Source of the DNA: Euprymna scolopes
Lineage: Eukaryota > Mollusca > Cephalopoda > Sepiida > Sepiolidae
Length of the DNA stretch: 23,166 bases
Direction of reading: 5' to 3'
Assembly (NCBI GenBank): GCA_024364805.1
Contig: CM044509.1
Location: forward strand, 76,674,214-76,697,379
Part shown: positions 20,059 to 23,166 of the stretch, in pieces
How the letters are laid out: each line of letters opens with the position of its first letter
Position numbering within the stretch: the stretch's first letter is position 1
Program-made: the position numbers and the translations under genes
The notes under the pieces: model-generated
The model's database searches: none
The model's input: the letters and a program-made list of their open reading frames with translations, nothing else
Told to the model about the DNA's origin: nothing

Positions 20059-20757
20059 ACAGTTCGAGAGAGAGAGACGAAGGGAGATTAAAGGCTGCAT
20101 AGGTAACTAAAGACCAACATAAAACACAAAAAGAAGCTATGCAAAATCAATGTAGTTTTTTCTTTACAGCTTCAGTGTTGATCACAATGTATACTGCATG
20201 GTTTTAAAGATGCATCTAAGTATTGATAATTTCAATTTTCAGAAGTAAAAATACATTTGCATTCAACAGCTTTCTTAAAAATTTTATTAAAAAATCTATT
20301 TTAGTTGGATAGAGCAAATACTGATGCATGTTAGAAACAAGAATTTTACTTCCAATTGATTTCTTGGATTATTTTAGTCATATTTAAAAGATTAGGAATT
20401 TGCTCTGTAATTAGTATTTACTTTTACTTGACTTAACAAAATTTAAGACATTTTTCCATCATATTTCACGGATTTTCATTAGCTAGTTTTTTTTCAACAT
20501 GACACTTTTTTCTTTACATTACAGATCCCCCCCGATATTGTACAAAAATCAAATTTACTTCTTCATTCATGTTATAAGCGCCTTTAAATAAAATTAAAGT
20601 TGAGCCCTACTTATGAATTGAAAGTGGCAAATTAACTGCATGCATCATTTCAAACTTCCTGTTTGTTTGAATACTCTTGTTGCTGTTGAATTGACAAGTC
20701 TGCTTACATGGCTTAATAAGCAACTTAATTCACTTTCATTTAAATGCTAATTCCTGA

Positions 20758-20823
20758 TGGCCAACTGAAAGAACACTAGCTTGCAAAAACCAAGATTGAT
20801 TTTGTTGACTGGGTTTGAACCTC
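20758..20823 (+). repeat. Possible tRNA-derived SINE scrap
   Basis: TGGCCAACTGA resembles an RNA polymerase III A box (TGGC-n-n-AGTGG). GGGTTTGAACCTC, 50 bp on, resembles a B box (GGTTCRA-n-n-CC). The order and spacing would fit the head of a tRNA-type SINE, but no tail or duplication is visible. Confidence 0.3.
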
Positions 20824-21955
20824 ACAACCAGCAGTAATTATTATGTTCTGCATCGTTGCCTGCATAAGCATGAAACCCAACTGTAATATATAGGGAAATT
20901 GTATAATAGAACAGCGTTTCCACACTAATTGTTACTAATTTTAAATTAGATCACTAAAATCTTCCTTTTATTTTAAAATTTTAAAATATATGTTCAAAAC
21001 TGTAGCTGAAAATACAAATTATGATTGGCAATAATTTTCAAATTGTATTTAAGTACTTGCATAAAGGAAAAAAAAATTACTTTTTATCCAAAAGAGTATA
21101 TTTCTAAAATAATGTTTCATTTTAATTTCATATTACACTTATTACATATTACATTTGTCCAGATAGATGAGAAAATTAAATCTGTTGGAACCATTTTAAT
21201 TAAAATTACATGGTAATAATATTTTAATCAAAATAAAAACTTATTGAATTTCAACAATTATTTTGGTATGGTTATGACCTGTTTAAGTTTGAATAAGAGA
21301 AAGATACAGAGAGGAAATTTAGCATTTACTTTAAGGTGTGAAAAATCCAAGCAACACTCTAGATGGAAACAGTACTCATAGAATCTTATTGGCATTCCCT
21401 CCTGAATGAGACAATAAATCTATTCCTTAGATTTATTTTTGAAAGATTCAAAAGTGAATGTACCCATAGATTCAAAAACTATCAGACAATTTTTGTTTCA
21501 TTTGGAATATAAATAAAATTGGGTGCATGAATTATGTTTAATTTATTTATTTGTACAAAGGAGAAAGAAGCCACGGCTTTGAAACTAAATGCAACTATAA
21601 AAGATACTTTGTTCTTACAACACTGGGAAAAACTGGATTCCTCCTGTTAGTACATAAAATAAAAACACGCAAGATACCAAGTTTACCCAAAATTGTGAAA
21701 AGAAATATTGCTCAGAAGGGTACCTTTTAAAGGTCACAGCCAGAAAAACGTTTTATAGAAAAATGTTTTATATTGTTTTTGTTAAATACCAAATGAGGAA
21801 TCATTTCCAATTAACATCCACTTAATATTATGCATGTAAAATTTTTAAAAGCACACTTGAAATGTGTCAACATTATGTGAATAAGCTAAATCAAAACAAA
21901 AAAATTATCTGATATTGTGTTTATCTAAAAACGAAACTCAAATTTTAACTCTAAA

Positions 21956-23120
21956 TTAGGTTGACAAGAAAGTTCTGGTGGAATTTTTAATTTTCATTAC
22001 AAATGATGTATTTTCAAATAAGTTTTTGTTACAATACTTTTACTTTATATAGCATTTTAAAGAGCATTTTTCGCCTATTTAACCAATCATTTTAAAACAA
22101 TGTCTTTTCAGAACGTTGAATACAAGATGAAAAAAAAAAAAGCAAATTCGCACAATTTTCTTATTTCAATTCAAGCTGGGCCAAAAAGCTGCTTTAAGAG
22201 ATTGTGATATCAATGAAGCAAGGAACCACTGTTGAATGCACAGCAAATTGATGGTTTAAGAAATTTTGTACCAGCAACTAGAGTCTTGAAGATTAGTGTA
22301 GTGGTCAACTATGAGATGTTGACAACAATTAATTAAGAGCCTTAGTCAAAGCCAATCCATGCACAACTGTTTGAGAACTTGCTTCTGAATTAGCCGTAAT
22401 GTAGACGATTTCCAACCACTTGAGAGATTGGAAATACAAAAAACTTGATAAATAGATGTTCACGAATTTAACGACAACCAAAAGAAACACTATTTTCCTT
22501 TTTACACAACAAGAACAACCCGTTTCTTGACCAGGTTATGACTTGCGATGAAAAATGGGTTCTTTACAATAACTGAAGCTCCACAACACATTCCAAAGCC
22601 AAAAAAAGGTAATGCTGACTGTTTGGTAGTATATGACTGGTCTCATCCATTAGTTTTTTTTTAATGCAGGTGAAACCATTACGGCAATGAAGTACTGTTA
22701 ACAAATGGATAAAATGCATTAGAAAATTTGACAGCATTGGTCAACAGAAAAGGCCCAATTCTCCTCTGTGAAAATGCCTGACCGCACATTTCTAAACCGA
22801 CCCTGCAGAAGTTGAACAAATTGGGCTACGAAGCTCTACCTCATCCGCCATACTCTCTAGATCTCTCAGCTACCACTTTTTCAAGTATCTCAACAACTTT
22901 CTGCATAAAAAATGCTTCAAAAACCTAAGTGATATCAAAACGCCTTCAGTGACTTTATCGCCACCAGAATGTAAGATTTTTACGTTACTGGAATACACTT
23001 ACTTTTTTTTAAGTGTGCTGATTCTGATGGTACTCATTTCAATCAATAAATTTTTGAGTCAAGATATGTTTATCCAAATTTAAAAATTAAAAACTACAAG
23101 AACTTTCAGCATTTCTACAC
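21956..23120 (+). mobile_element. Mariner transposon relic in the p24 intron
   Basis: The ends are inverted repeats: GAAAGTTCTGGTGG-n-TTTTTAATTTT at the left is matched, inverted, by GAAAGTTCTTGTAG-n-TTTTTAATTTT at the right, about 28 bp. The length of about 1.16 kb is near the usual 1.2-1.3 kb. Left flank TTAGGTTG is the typical mariner start next to a TA target. Between the ends lies the transposase relic, in the plus orientation. Confidence 0.85.
22165..22960 (+). pseudogene. Mariner transposase relic
   Basis: Plus-strand pieces in order are: AGPKAALRDCDINEA-type helix-turn-helix (about 22170-22220), ALVKANPCTTVRELASEL with one frame change (about 22340-22395), TCDEKWVLYNN with the first catalytic D at 22547-22549, ALVNRKGPILLCENA, and LPHPPYSLDLSATTF. 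In intact mariners the second motif is HDNARPH and the third is SPDLAPSDYHLF. Here the second catalytic D is E (22770-22772), a stop follows NA, and the third D position is T. More than ten stops and several frame changes are present. The copy is clearly inactive. Confidence 0.85.
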
Positions 23121-23166
23121 TATCACAACAAAATTTTGTAATCGATAAATGGAGTTTTCAGATAAA

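Larger units (their letters stand above)
19536..23166 (-). other. Intron of the p24 gene (partial)
   Basis: This is the sequence upstream of the acceptor, at least 3.6 kb, with no other p24 exon recognised. It contains an imperfect hairpin (19985-20058), a possible tRNA-SINE scrap (20758-20823) and a mariner relic (21956-23120). The rest, notably 20060-20750 and 20830-21950, is plain AT-rich DNA. Confidence 0.75.

Noticed and set aside
1-23166. CRISPR array, bacterial operon or prophage
   Set aside because: There are no short regularly spaced direct repeats, no dense coding and no ribosome binding sites; the window is eukaryotic.

Overview
This is an AT-rich, repeat-laden stretch of an animal nuclear genome, probably a protostome invertebrate. 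A mollusc is a reasonable guess but the sequence does not prove it. The evidence is one spliced exon of a metazoan secretory-pathway gene, a short assembly gap (53 N), and relics of several eukaryotic transposon superfamilies: mariner, Tc1-like, hAT and LINE. Nothing bacterial is present: there are no dense ORFs, operons or ribosome binding sites.

The only convincing host-gene sequence is at 19303-19533 on the minus strand. It is the last coding exon of a p24-family cargo receptor of the TMED3/TMED7 (p24-gamma) type. It encodes the end of the coiled coil, the single membrane span and the short cytosolic tail with an FF motif. The upstream exons lie beyond the right edge, so 19536-23166 is intron. 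That intron holds a decayed mariner copy, an imperfect hairpin and a possible tRNA-SINE scrap. The sequence below 19303 is the gene's 3' flank or 3' UTR, then repeat-rich intergenic DNA.

Layout from left to right. 1-427: a fold-back structure made of two head-to-head copies of one repeat, carrying decayed hammerhead-ribozyme-like motifs. 428-3580: AT-rich DNA with at most a scrap of reverse transcriptase. 3585-4680: LINE and DDE-transposase relics. 4700-6070: AT-rich DNA. 6076-7200: a dispersed repeat with an expanded purine-rich internal array. 7385-8075: a minus-strand Tc1-like transposase relic. 8311-10150: AT-rich DNA starting at a poly(T) tract with a polyadenylation signal next to it. 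10158-10448: a tandem array of about 134 bp units, which runs into a repeat end at 10590-10620. 10629-16443: a large hAT element with matching termini and minus-strand transposase remains, interrupted by a 270-bp insertion, the N gap and an unexplained duplication of its own middle. 16444-19302: AT-rich flank.

Apart from the p24 exon everything recognisable is mobile-element debris. The parts most worth a second look are the fold-back with ribozyme-like cores, the internally duplicated hAT around the gap, and the clean 12-bp-flanked insertion inside the hAT reading frame. I found no evidence of an intact new multi-gene system.
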